Shown piece by piece: positions 7,770-14,687 of a stretch of 34,211 nt of DNA (its first letter is position 1; each line of letters begins with the position of its first letter). The stretch spans positions 1-34,211 of the forward strand of contig CAIXPF010000151.1 in NCBI GenBank assembly GCA_903921205.1. Direction: 5' to 3'. A program made the translations under genes and the position numbers. Below the pieces are notes generated by a model. The model was not told the origin of the DNA, ran no database searches, and was given only the letters and a program-made list of their open reading frames with translations. The stretch comes from an uncultured Acidimicrobiia bacterium. Lineage in GTDB: Bacteria > Actinomycetota > Acidimicrobiia > Acidimicrobiales > CAIXPF01.

Positions 7770-7793
7770 TCATCTGTCGGGCGGTCGACGGCG

Positions 7794-7821
7794 CCGGCCG
7801 CCTGCCCCTGCAGGCGGCCGG
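7794..7821 (-). terminator. Hairpin terminator of the dehalogenase operon
   Basis: A perfect 11-bp stem (arms 7794-7804 and 7811-7821, 6-nt loop cccctg) that begins 6 nt past the stop of the last minus-strand gene (7828). It lies back to back with the hairpin at 7741-7769. Confidence 0.65.
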
Positions 7822-7827
7822 GCCGCG

Positions 7828-8226
7828 TCAGTCGCGCGGCCGGGCCAGGATACGGAAGATGTCGGCCGTGCGGGCGAACGCCTCTGCCGACCACGGCGGG
7901 CCTACCCCGTCGAGGATCCAGCACACCAGGTCGTAGAGGTCGCGGTCGGCCTGCTCGACGTCGAGCGGCTCGAGGTCGACCACCAGCGCCGCCAGCTCCA
8001 GCCCCGACGGGAACGGTCGGCCGGAACGGCCGAGGAAGGTCAGCTCGTAGGGCCGGCCGTCGACGGCCACCACCGCCGGCGGCCGGAACGGATCGTCGTC
8101 CAGACCGAAGCGATCGGCGAAGAACCGGGCGAACTCCGGGTAGTGGCCCAGCTCCGGTTCGACCAGCAGCGGCACCGGCCGCAGGCCCGGTGGACATGCG
8201 GCGAGCACGGTCACGGTGGCGCTCAT
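7828..8226 (-). CDS. Conserved-looking hypothetical protein coupled to a dehalogenase
   Basis: A 132-residue soluble protein, family not recognised. It starts MSATVTVLAACPPGLRPVPL and has no signal peptide or membrane helix. The middle reads VVAVDGRPYELTFLGR, followed by an acidic, Leu-rich C-terminal half (ALVVDLEPLDVEQADRDLYD) and WILDGVGPPWSAEAFARTAD. ATG 8226 overlaps the dehalogenase stop (ATGA), so the two are translationally coupled. It is the third gene of the Rieske-dehalogenase operon. Position suggests an accessory or binding role for the same substrate, but nothing in the sequence proves it. Confidence 0.7.
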   Translation of the reverse strand: MSATVTVLAACPPGLRPVPLLVEPELGHYPEFARFFADRFGLDDDPFRPPAVVAVDGRPYELTFLGRSGRPFPSGLELAALVVDLEPLDVEQADRDLYDLVCWILDGVGPPWSAEAFARTADIFRILARPRD

Positions 8227-9158
8227 CGGGACCCCAGCGTGCGCTCGGCGAAGTCCACCAGCAGCTCGCCGATCTCGGCGCCCGAGTCCTCCTGCAGGAA
8301 GTGGCGGCCCGTCACCGGGTGCACGCCCTCGGCGTGGGGCCACAGGTCGTGCCAGCGTGGGGCCACGGCGTCGATGCTGAACACGTCGTCCTCCCGGCCC
8401 CAGATCACGGTGGCGGGCAGGCGCAGCCCGGCGACCCCGGCCTCGAGCCGGCGGAACCGGTCGGCGGCAAGATCGGTCGGCAGGCTCAGCGGGATCCACC
8501 GCGGCCACTGCCAGGTGAGCCGGCGCTCGTCGGCGGTGGCGGTGACCGCCTCGTAGGCGGCCCGGCCGGTGGCCTCGTACCGCTCGCGGTCCACCGTCGA
8601 GAGGTAGACGCCACGGCCCGGCATCGCGGCCTGGCGGCCCAGCAGGTAGGGCCCGACGACGGGCGCGTGCATGGTGCGCCACGGCACCACCCGATGGTGG
8701 AAGTCGGCGGACGGCTCGACCCAGGCCCAGGTCGACATGACCGCCACCGCAGCGAAGCGGCCCGGACGGCTCAGCAACGCGGCGAGCCCGGTCGGCCCAC
8801 CCCAGTCGTGACAGACCAGCACCGCTGCGTCGAGGTCCAGGGCGTCGACGAGGGCCACCAGGTTGGCGGCGTGGTTGTCGAGGCTGTGGGCGGAGGCGAT
8901 GTGCGGGCGCTCCGACAGGCCCAGGCCGATCTGGTCGGGCACGATGACCCGGTAGCCGGCCGCGAGCAGGGGCGGCACGGTGTCGCGCCACAGGTAGCCC
9001 CAGGTCGGGTTGCCGTGCAGCAGCAGCACCGGCGTGGCCTCGGGCGGGCCCTCGTCGACGTAGTGCATCCGCCAGCCGTTGACCCCGACGAACCTCGAGC
9101 GATACGGGTAACGGGCGGCGATGTCGGGACCGAGATCGGCGATGGTGCGCAGGCTCAC
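8223..9158 (-). CDS. Haloalkane dehalogenase-like alpha/beta hydrolase
   Basis: Predicted to hydrolyse carbon-halogen bonds of alkyl halides, giving alcohol and halide (cytoplasmic). It has 311 residues, the usual size. HGNPTWGYLWR carries Asn50 of the halide-binding pair. CHDWGG has the nucleophile Asp118 with halide-binding Trp119, and the C-terminal GRHFLQED has catalytic His286. The acid is probably Asp257 or Asp258 in GREDDV. Epoxide hydrolases share HDWG but normally have HGxP with an aromatic residue rather than HGNP, so dehalogenase is favoured. GTG 9158 overlaps the TGA of the Rieske gene (GTGA). The substrate is unknown, and related enzymes act on varied halides or have unknown natural substrates. 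Confidence 0.82.
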   Translation of the reverse strand: MSLRTIADLGPDIAARYPYRSRFVGVNGWRMHYVDEGPPEATPVLLLHGNPTWGYLWRDTVPPLLAAGYRVIVPDQIGLGLSERPHIASAHSLDNHAANLVALVDALDLDAAVLVCHDWGGPTGLAALLSRPGRFAAVAVMSTWAWVEPSADFHHRVVPWRTMHAPVVGPYLLGRQAAMPGRGVYLSTVDRERYEATGRAAYEAVTATADERRLTWQWPRWIPLSLPTDLAADRFRRLEAGVAGLRLPATVIWGREDDVFSIDAVAPRWHDLWPHAEGVHPVTGRHFLQEDSGAEIGELLVDFAERTLGSR

Positions 9159-10309
9159 CGCCGGGCCACCTCGGCGACCAGCCGGTCGACGGCGGCGAGA
9201 TGGTCGACCAGGCCCTGCTCGTTGCGACCGATCTGCAGCTCACGCACCGCCCCGGAGGCGATGTTGCGCTGCACCTGTTCGGCCACGGCGAAGTCCTCGT
9301 CGGGGATGGTGACCCGCACCCGCTCCCAGTTGCGTTCCCACAGCTCGTGCTCATCGGCCCGGTCGGCGGGCACCAGCATCGACAACCGGCACCTGGTCCG
9401 GCCCGGGTCGTTGGGGTCGGGCCGGAACGAGAACACCTCGTAATGCCCTGCCTGCCACTGCAGCACCGAGCCGGGCATCAACACCACGGGCAGGCTGAGG
9501 TCGGACCACAGCTCCCACTCGTCGCGGGCGCTGGCGGCGAGGTGGCGGCCCAGACGGTTCTTCGGGATGGCCACCCGGAAGTGCTCGCCGTAGCGGTCGA
9601 CCAGCCAGCTGTTCGCGGGCAGGTACGGGGCGATCGTGGTCCGGTGCAGGTACTTGAGGTGGTACAGCTCGAGGAACCCGTCGGTGAGCAGCTTCCAGTT
9701 GCACGCCACGTCGTACTCGACGGCGGCGTAGAACACCGCTTCCCCGAAGCCCAGCATGGTGAGCAACGCGTCGAGATCGGCCCCGAGCCACTCCGCCACC
9801 GACCGGGGTGCCGGATCGGGATCGGTCGTCACCCAGATGACCCCGTGGCGTTCCTCGCAGGGCACGGAACGCAGACCCCGCCCGCACGGCGCGGACGAGA
9901 ACAGGGCGGCGTCGGCCACCGAGCGCAGCGTGCCGTCGAGCTCGTAGGACCAACCGTGGAACGAGCAGGAGAACGCCCGGGCCGTCCCCTCGGCCTCCCG
10001 TTCGACGGTGGCACCGCGGTGGGCGCAGGCATTGACCAGCGCCCGGACCACGCCGTCACGGCCCCGCACGACGAGCAGGGGCAGTCCGCCCAGCTCGATG
10101 GCCCGGAAGTCTCCCGCTCCGGGTATCTCGGTGCCGTGCAGCGCCGCCACCGGACGGGCGGCGATGGCCGCCAGCTCGGCCCGGTGGCGATCGGGGCAGG
10201 TGTACACCGACGCGGGCACCGCCACCGGAGCCCCGTCGGCCGGTGAGGGACCGTCGGTGAACAGGGCCATCAGACGGTCACCGAGCGCGAGTTCCTGTTC
10301 ACGGTTCAC
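9155..10309 (-). CDS. Rieske non-heme iron oxygenase, alpha subunit
   Basis: Aromatic-ring-hydroxylating-type oxygenase/demethylase of 384 residues. The Rieske [2Fe-2S] ligands are Cys95-X-His97 (CAHRG) and Cys115-XX-His118 (CSFHGW). The catalytic domain contains NWKLLTDGFLELYHLKYLH, giving His217 and His222 and the bridging Asp210; a later acidic ligand is not pinned down. GTG 10309 is chosen because TAGAGT lies 8 nt before it; the open frame further upstream overlaps the divergent malic enzyme promoter. No ferredoxin or reductase gene is adjacent, so electrons must come from elsewhere. It is the first gene of a coupled operon with a haloalkane dehalogenase and a small protein. The substrate is unknown. 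Confidence 0.87.
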   Translation of the reverse strand: MNREQELALGDRLMALFTDGPSPADGAPVAVPASVYTCPDRHRAELAAIAARPVAALHGTEIPGAGDFRAIELGGLPLLVVRGRDGVVRALVNACAHRGATVEREAEGTARAFSCSFHGWSYELDGTLRSVADAALFSSAPCGRGLRSVPCEERHGVIWVTTDPDPAPRSVAEWLGADLDALLTMLGFGEAVFYAAVEYDVACNWKLLTDGFLELYHLKYLHRTTIAPYLPANSWLVDRYGEHFRVAIPKNRLGRHLAASARDEWELWSDLSLPVVLMPGSVLQWQAGHYEVFSFRPDPNDPGRTRCRLSMLVPADRADEHELWERNWERVRVTIPDEDFAVAEQVQRNIASGAVRELQIGRNEQGLVDHLAAVDRLVAEVARR

Positions 10310-10317
10310 GACCGGGG

Positions 10318-10323
10318 ACTCTA
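10318..10323 (-). promoter_or_regulatory. -10 element of the Rieske operon (leaderless)
   Basis: TAGAGT on the minus strand, 8 nt before GTG 10309. Confidence 0.5.
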
Positions 10324-10417
10324 CGCGGTCGTGGTCGGACCGTTGCAGGTATCCGGCGGGTCGGCGGCCCGAATGGCTTTGGCCTACCCCGGCGCGGTAC
10401 GTAAGCTCGCGGCCCTT

Positions 10418-11824
10418 ATGGCCACCACCCCGACCGCCGCGTTCTCCATCACCCTCGACTGCCGGCTGGACAACGTACCGGGAACGCTCGGCCGGCTGTG
10501 CTCGGCCATCGGCGCCGCCGGTGGCAACATCGGCGCCCTCGACGGGTTCGACGTGCGGGGACCGGAGCTGCGCCGCAACCTGGTGGTCCATTGCCGCGAC
10601 GAAGCCCACCAGCAGCGGGTGGTCGATGCCGTGCACGCCCTCGACGGCGTCACCCTGGTCGACTGGTGGGACCGCACCTTCCGGATGCACGAGGGCGGCA
10701 AGATCGAGACCACCGCGCTGTGCCCGGTGAACGACCGTGACGACCTGTCGATGGCGTACACCCCCGGTGTGGCCCGGGTGTGCATGGCCATCCACGAGCA
10801 GCCGGAACTGTCGCACCGCTACACGATCCGCAAGAACACCGTGGCCATCGTCAGCAACGGCACCGCCGTGCTAGGCCTGGGCGACATCGGCCCCGAGGCC
10901 GCCATGCCGGTCATGGAGGGCAAGGCCCTGCTGTTCAAGGAGTTCGGCGGGGTCGACGGGTTCCCGGTGTGCATCAACGCCCGCACCGCGGACGAGGTGG
11001 TCGACCTGGTCGAACGCATCGCCCCCACCTTCGGCGGGATCAACCTCGAGGACATCGCCGCCCCGGAGTGCTTCGAGATCGAGGAGCGGCTCAAGGCCAG
11101 CCTCGACATCCCCGTCTTCCATGACGACCAGCACGGCACCGCGGTGGTCACGCTGGCGGCGCTGTGGAACTCGCTGAAGATCACCGGCAAGAAGATGGAG
11201 GACCTCTCCGTCGTGATCGCCGGTATGGGTGCTGCAGGCGTGGCGATCGGCAAGATCCTCATCAACGCCGGGGTGGGCGAGATCGTCGGCTGCGACCGGA
11301 TCGGCGCCATCTTCCAGGGACGCGACGGCATGAACCCGGCCAAGCAGTGGTTCGCCGAGAACACCAACCCCTCCCGCAAGGAGGGCACCATCGCCGAGGT
11401 GATGCGAGGCACCGACGTGTTCATCGGGGTGAGCGGGCCGGACCTCATCACCGCCGCCGAGGTGCGCTCGATGGCCAAGGACCCCATCGTGTTCGCCATG
11501 GCCAACCCCAACCCCGAGATCCGGCCCGAGGCGGCCGACGGGCTGGCAGCGGTCATGGCCACCGGTCGCAGCGACTACCCGAACCAGATCAACAACGTGC
11601 TGGCGTTCCCGGGTCTGTTCCGCGGCGCCCTCGACGTGAACGCCACCGACATCACCGAGAACATGAAGCTCGCCGCTGCGGTGGCCATCGCCGAGTCGGT
11701 GTCCGACGCCGAGCTGTCGCCGGCCTTCGTGGTTCCCTCGGTGTTCGACCACACGGTCGTCGCCCGGGTCGCCCCTGCGGTGTCCCGCGCCGCCGAGGCG
11801 GACGGGGTCACCCGCCGGGTCTGA
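10418..11824 (+). CDS. NAD(P)-dependent malic enzyme with N-terminal ACT domain
   Basis: Oxidative decarboxylation of malate to pyruvate. It has 468 residues. Residues 1 to about 85 form an ACT-like regulatory domain (FSITLDCRLDNVPGTLGRLC, then AAGGNIGALDG), implying control by a small ligand, often an amino acid. The malic enzyme core follows: AYTPGVARVC, the substrate/metal segment NGTAVLGLGDIGPEAAMPVM, FHDDQHGTAVV, and the nucleotide fold GMGAAGVAIGKIL. ATG 10418 begins exactly at the ACT strand. TAAGCT (10402-10407), 10 nt upstream, may be its -10. Its last 17 bases overlap the 3' end of the convergent beta-helix gene. Confidence 0.92.
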   Translation: MATTPTAAFSITLDCRLDNVPGTLGRLCSAIGAAGGNIGALDGFDVRGPELRRNLVVHCRDEAHQQRVVDAVHALDGVTLVDWWDRTFRMHEGGKIETTALCPVNDRDDLSMAYTPGVARVCMAIHEQPELSHRYTIRKNTVAIVSNGTAVLGLGDIGPEAAMPVMEGKALLFKEFGGVDGFPVCINARTADEVVDLVERIAPTFGGINLEDIAAPECFEIEERLKASLDIPVFHDDQHGTAVVTLAALWNSLKITGKKMEDLSVVIAGMGAAGVAIGKILINAGVGEIVGCDRIGAIFQGRDGMNPAKQWFAENTNPSRKEGTIAEVMRGTDVFIGVSGPDLITAAEVRSMAKDPIVFAMANPNPEIRPEAADGLAAVMATGRSDYPNQINNVLAFPGLFRGALDVNATDITENMKLAAAVAIAESVSDAELSPAFVVPSVFDHTVVARVAPAVSRAAEADGVTRRV

Positions 11825-13376
11825 TCCGGTCCGGGTCCGAGGGGCGACCGACCACCCGCGCCGGGTTGCCGACGACGGTGACGCCCGGTTCGACGTCGTG
11901 GCGCACCACCGCCCCTGCGGCGATCACGGCGCAGGCGCCCACCGTCACCCCGTCGTCGACAACGGCCCGGGACCCGATCATGACCCCTGCGCCGAGCTGC
12001 ACGCCGGCACCGACGTAGGCGCCCGGCAGCACCGACACGAACGGGTCGAGCACGCTGCCCGCCCCGACCGTGGTGTGCACCGACAGCAGGACGTGCGCAC
12101 CAAGCCGTGCCCCGCGGGCGACCGTGGCCCGGGGTTGCAGCAGGCAGCCCTCCCCCAGCGTCGTGTCGACGTCGACGAGGGCTGCGGGATGGATCAGGGC
12201 GAGGCTCGCCACGTCGGCCGGCAGCCGCTCGACCAACGAGCGGCGCACGGCGGGCTTGCCGGCACCGAGCAGGTAGGCGTCCGCCCCCAGCCCGGCCACC
12301 AGGTCGAGCGGCCCGAGGAATGGCAGGCCCAGCCGGGCCAGGCGTTCGAGATCGGGTTCGCCGTCGTCGACCACCCCGAGGACGCGCCACCGGTGCCGGC
12401 CATCCGCCTGCTCGACCGCCCGCAGGTAGATGTGCGCCGAGGCCACGTTGCCACCGCCGCCGACGAGCACCACCGACGAGCTGGTGCGTCTGACGGACAC
12501 CGCTGCGGCCCCGACCCACCAGGCACCGCGGCCGTCGAAGCGGTCGACGGCCCCGACGAGATCGGTGAGCTCGCACTCCCGGGCCCGTCGCTGTTCGCAG
12601 GGGTCCGTGTCCGGGCCGTCGGCATTCGCGGCCACGTCGGCGAGCACGACCGCACCGGGCGGGACGGTCACGCCGTCACCGACCGACACGCCATCGCCGA
12701 CGGTCGCTCCCGCCCCGACCCGCACACCGCGTCCGAGGTACGCGCCGGCACCGATCACTGCGTGGCCCGCAACCACCGCACCGTCGGCCAGCACGGCACC
12801 GTCGCCGAGCACCGACCGTCCGACGTGGACACCGCGGCCCAACGACACACCCGAACCGAGCACCGCACCGGTATGCACGACGCTGCCGCCGGCGATCCGC
12901 GCGCCGGGCTCCACCACCGCGCCGGCCGCAACCCATGCCGGCGCGACCTGGTCACCGCCGACCGTGTCGCCCGGCCCGGGCGCCTCCACGACCCGTGCGG
13001 GTGCGCCTGCGACGGTCGTCCCCGGTGCGACATCGCCGGTGACCACCGCGCCGGGGCGTACGACCGCGCCGGCCCCGATCACGATCGACTCGATGAGCAC
13101 CGCGTTGGCCCCCACCTCCGCGCCGGCGCCGATCCGGCTGTATCCACTGATCGCCGCGCCCGCGCCGATCACCACTGCGTCCTCGAGGACCACGTCGTGA
13201 CCGAGCGAGGCCCACGGGCCGATCCGGCACGAGCGACCGGTGCGTACCAGCCCGGCCACATAGGTGAACGGCCCGAGCACCGTGCCTGCGCCGAGCCGGT
13301 CGAGCTCGCTGCGCCAGACCGTCGGATGGATGGAGGGGGCGGTTGCTGTGCTGACGGTCTCGTCGTTCGGTGTCAT
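11808..13376 (-). CDS. Fusion of left-handed beta-helix repeats with a PglD/NeuD-like acyltransferase
   Basis: A 522-residue protein with three parts. Residues about 29-130 are hexapeptide repeats closing with PGTTVAGAPARVV, a typical end of a hexapeptide acyltransferase. Residues about 145-250 form a second repeat block (IGAGA, VGDGV units). From about 302 comes a Rossmann-like domain (VVLVGGGGNVASAHIYL) followed by a third beta-helix ending TVVGNPARVVGRP. The last 220 residues alone have the length and order of PglD/NeuD sugar N- or O-acetyltransferases. Their usual GH(D/C) catalytic His appears as Ala439 (TTVGAGSVL), while GHDVVLED with His60 is present in the N-terminal block. A role in acylating a surface sugar is likely by family. 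ATG 13376 has an AGAGAGG site 5 nt upstream. No glycan gene neighbours are seen. Confidence 0.82.
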   Translation of the reverse strand: MTPNDETVSTATAPSIHPTVWRSELDRLGAGTVLGPFTYVAGLVRTGRSCRIGPWASLGHDVVLEDAVVIGAGAAISGYSRIGAGAEVGANAVLIESIVIGAGAVVRPGAVVTGDVAPGTTVAGAPARVVEAPGPGDTVGGDQVAPAWVAAGAVVEPGARIAGGSVVHTGAVLGSGVSLGRGVHVGRSVLGDGAVLADGAVVAGHAVIGAGAYLGRGVRVGAGATVGDGVSVGDGVTVPPGAVVLADVAANADGPDTDPCEQRRARECELTDLVGAVDRFDGRGAWWVGAAAVSVRRTSSSVVLVGGGGNVASAHIYLRAVEQADGRHRWRVLGVVDDGEPDLERLARLGLPFLGPLDLVAGLGADAYLLGAGKPAVRRSLVERLPADVASLALIHPAALVDVDTTLGEGCLLQPRATVARGARLGAHVLLSVHTTVGAGSVLDPFVSVLPGAYVGAGVQLGAGVMIGSRAVVDDGVTVGACAVIAAGAVVRHDVEPGVTVVGNPARVVGRPSDPDRIRPGG

Positions 13377-13444
13377 GCCGACCTCTCTGCTCACGGCACC
13401 CGCCAACCAGGTCCACCAGGCACGCGGACATCCGTCGGGGAACA

Positions 13445-13450
13445 ACGATA
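13445..13450 (-). promoter_or_regulatory. Possible -10 element of the beta-helix fusion gene
   Basis: TATCGT on the minus strand, leaving a 68-nt leader before ATG 13376. No clear -35 is seen. A rightward TACCAT at 13531-13536 may serve the LLM gene. Confidence 0.3.
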
Positions 13451-13575
13451 CGGACCATTGCGAAGCGCCGGTACGGGCCTTAGGACATACCCGGTGGGCC
13501 CCCTCGGGAGCCCCGGCGGGCCGCCCGCACTACCATCAGCCGGCCCCAGATGCCCCACCCGGAGGAGATCCGCCC

Positions 13576-14628
13576 GTGCTCATCGAGTCCCTGCTCCCCC
13601 TCGGCAAGCTCGACCCCGGCCTGCGTGAGCCGGAGACCCCCCTCGACATCCGCGACTTCGCCCGGCTCGCCGCGGTGGCCGAAGAGGTCGGTCTGGGCGC
13701 GGTGCTGGTCGAGGAGACCAAGGACGATCCCTTCCAGCTCCTGGCCCTCGGCGCCACCACGACCTCGCGGATCGGCCTCGGCACGTCGGTGGCCATGGCC
13801 TTCCCGCGCAGCCCGACCTCGACCGCCATGTCGGCCTGGTCGCTGCAGAAGCTGTCCAACGGCCGTTTCGTCCTCGGCCTCGGCACCCAGGTGCGCGCCC
13901 ACATCGAGCGTCGCTACGGGTTCCGCTGGTCGGCACCGGCCCCGTGGGCCCGGGACTACATCGGTGCCATGCGGGCGGTGTGGGACTGCTGGCAGACCGG
14001 GGAGCCGCTGCACTTCGAGAGCGAGCACTACAACCTCAACCTGATGGTGCCGCTGTTCAACCCCGGGCCCATCGAGCACCCGCGCATCCCGGTGCACCTC
14101 GCCGCCATCGGTCCGAATATGTGCGCCGTGGCCGGCGAGGTGGCGGACGGTATCCGTCTGCACCCGGTGTGCACCGCCAAGTTCATCGACGAGGAAGTCG
14201 TCCCGAACCTGGCCCGGGGTGCCACCCGGGCAGGCCGGAACCCCCGCGACGTCGAGATCTGCCTCAAGCCGCTGATCGCCACGGCACCCGATGCCGAGAA
14301 GCTCGAGCGGGTCGTGCGCACCGTCCGGGCCCGGGTGGCGTTCTACCTGTCCACCCCGTCCTACCGGGTGGCCTTCCGGACCCTTGGCTGGGAGGACATC
14401 GCGGAGCAGGCCTCGGTGCTGTCGCGTGCACAGCGCTGGGAGGAACTGCCCGGCCTGGTGCACGACGAGATGCTGCACACCGTGGCCACCGTGGGCACCT
14501 ACGACGAGATCGCCGGGAAGCTCAACGAACGTTTCGCCGACCGGGTCGACCGGCTCGAGTTCTCGGTGCCGGTGAACGGACCGGCCGACGCCGAGGCGTT
14601 CCGGGCGATCCTCGCCGAGCTGCGCTGA
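13576..14628 (+). CDS. LLM-class (luciferase-like, probably F420-dependent) oxidoreductase
   Basis: Flavin-family TIM-barrel enzyme of 350 residues, of the mycobacterial-type F420 clade. Visible motifs are LEETKDD-like VLVEETKDDPFQLLALGATT, IGLGTSVAMAFPRSP, QKLSNGRFVLGLGTQV and IPVHLAAIGPNM, all in family order. Because the host appears actinobacterial and the motifs match the MSMEG-type F420 subfamily, F420 is more likely than FMN, but this is inference. GTG 13576 follows a strong GGAGGAG site by 8 nt. It is divergent from the beta-helix fusion gene and alone on this strand. Substrate is unknown. Confidence 0.85.
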   Translation: MLIESLLPLGKLDPGLREPETPLDIRDFARLAAVAEEVGLGAVLVEETKDDPFQLLALGATTTSRIGLGTSVAMAFPRSPTSTAMSAWSLQKLSNGRFVLGLGTQVRAHIERRYGFRWSAPAPWARDYIGAMRAVWDCWQTGEPLHFESEHYNLNLMVPLFNPGPIEHPRIPVHLAAIGPNMCAVAGEVADGIRLHPVCTAKFIDEEVVPNLARGATRAGRNPRDVEICLKPLIATAPDAEKLERVVRTVRARVAFYLSTPSYRVAFRTLGWEDIAEQASVLSRAQRWEELPGLVHDEMLHTVATVGTYDEIAGKLNERFADRVDRLEFSVPVNGPADAEAFRAILAELR

Positions 14629-14660
14629 CCGAGACCGAGACCGAGACCGAAACCGAGACC
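14627..14660. repeat. 6-bp tandem repeat straddling a stop codon
   Basis: gaccga is repeated four times from 14627, then aaccga and gacc. The run begins inside the stop codon of the LLM gene. Confidence 0.9.
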
Positions 14661-14687
14661 GGCCGTCGGCACGGCCCCGCAGCTCGC

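Noticed and set aside
6148-7773. 541-codon minus-strand open frame
   Set aside because: It is antisense to the lipoprotein gene, is Val/Gly/His-rich without motifs, and lacks a start signal.
8223-9158. Epoxide hydrolase instead of dehalogenase
   Set aside because: It shares HDWGG, but HGNP with Asn50 and Trp119 forms the halide-binding pair of dehalogenases; epoxide hydrolases usually have HGxP with an aromatic residue.
12600-13200. Repetitive DNA resembling a tandem array
   Set aside because: Periodicity comes from hexapeptide codons (IGAGA, VGDGV units) of the beta-helix gene, not from a DNA repeat or CRISPR.
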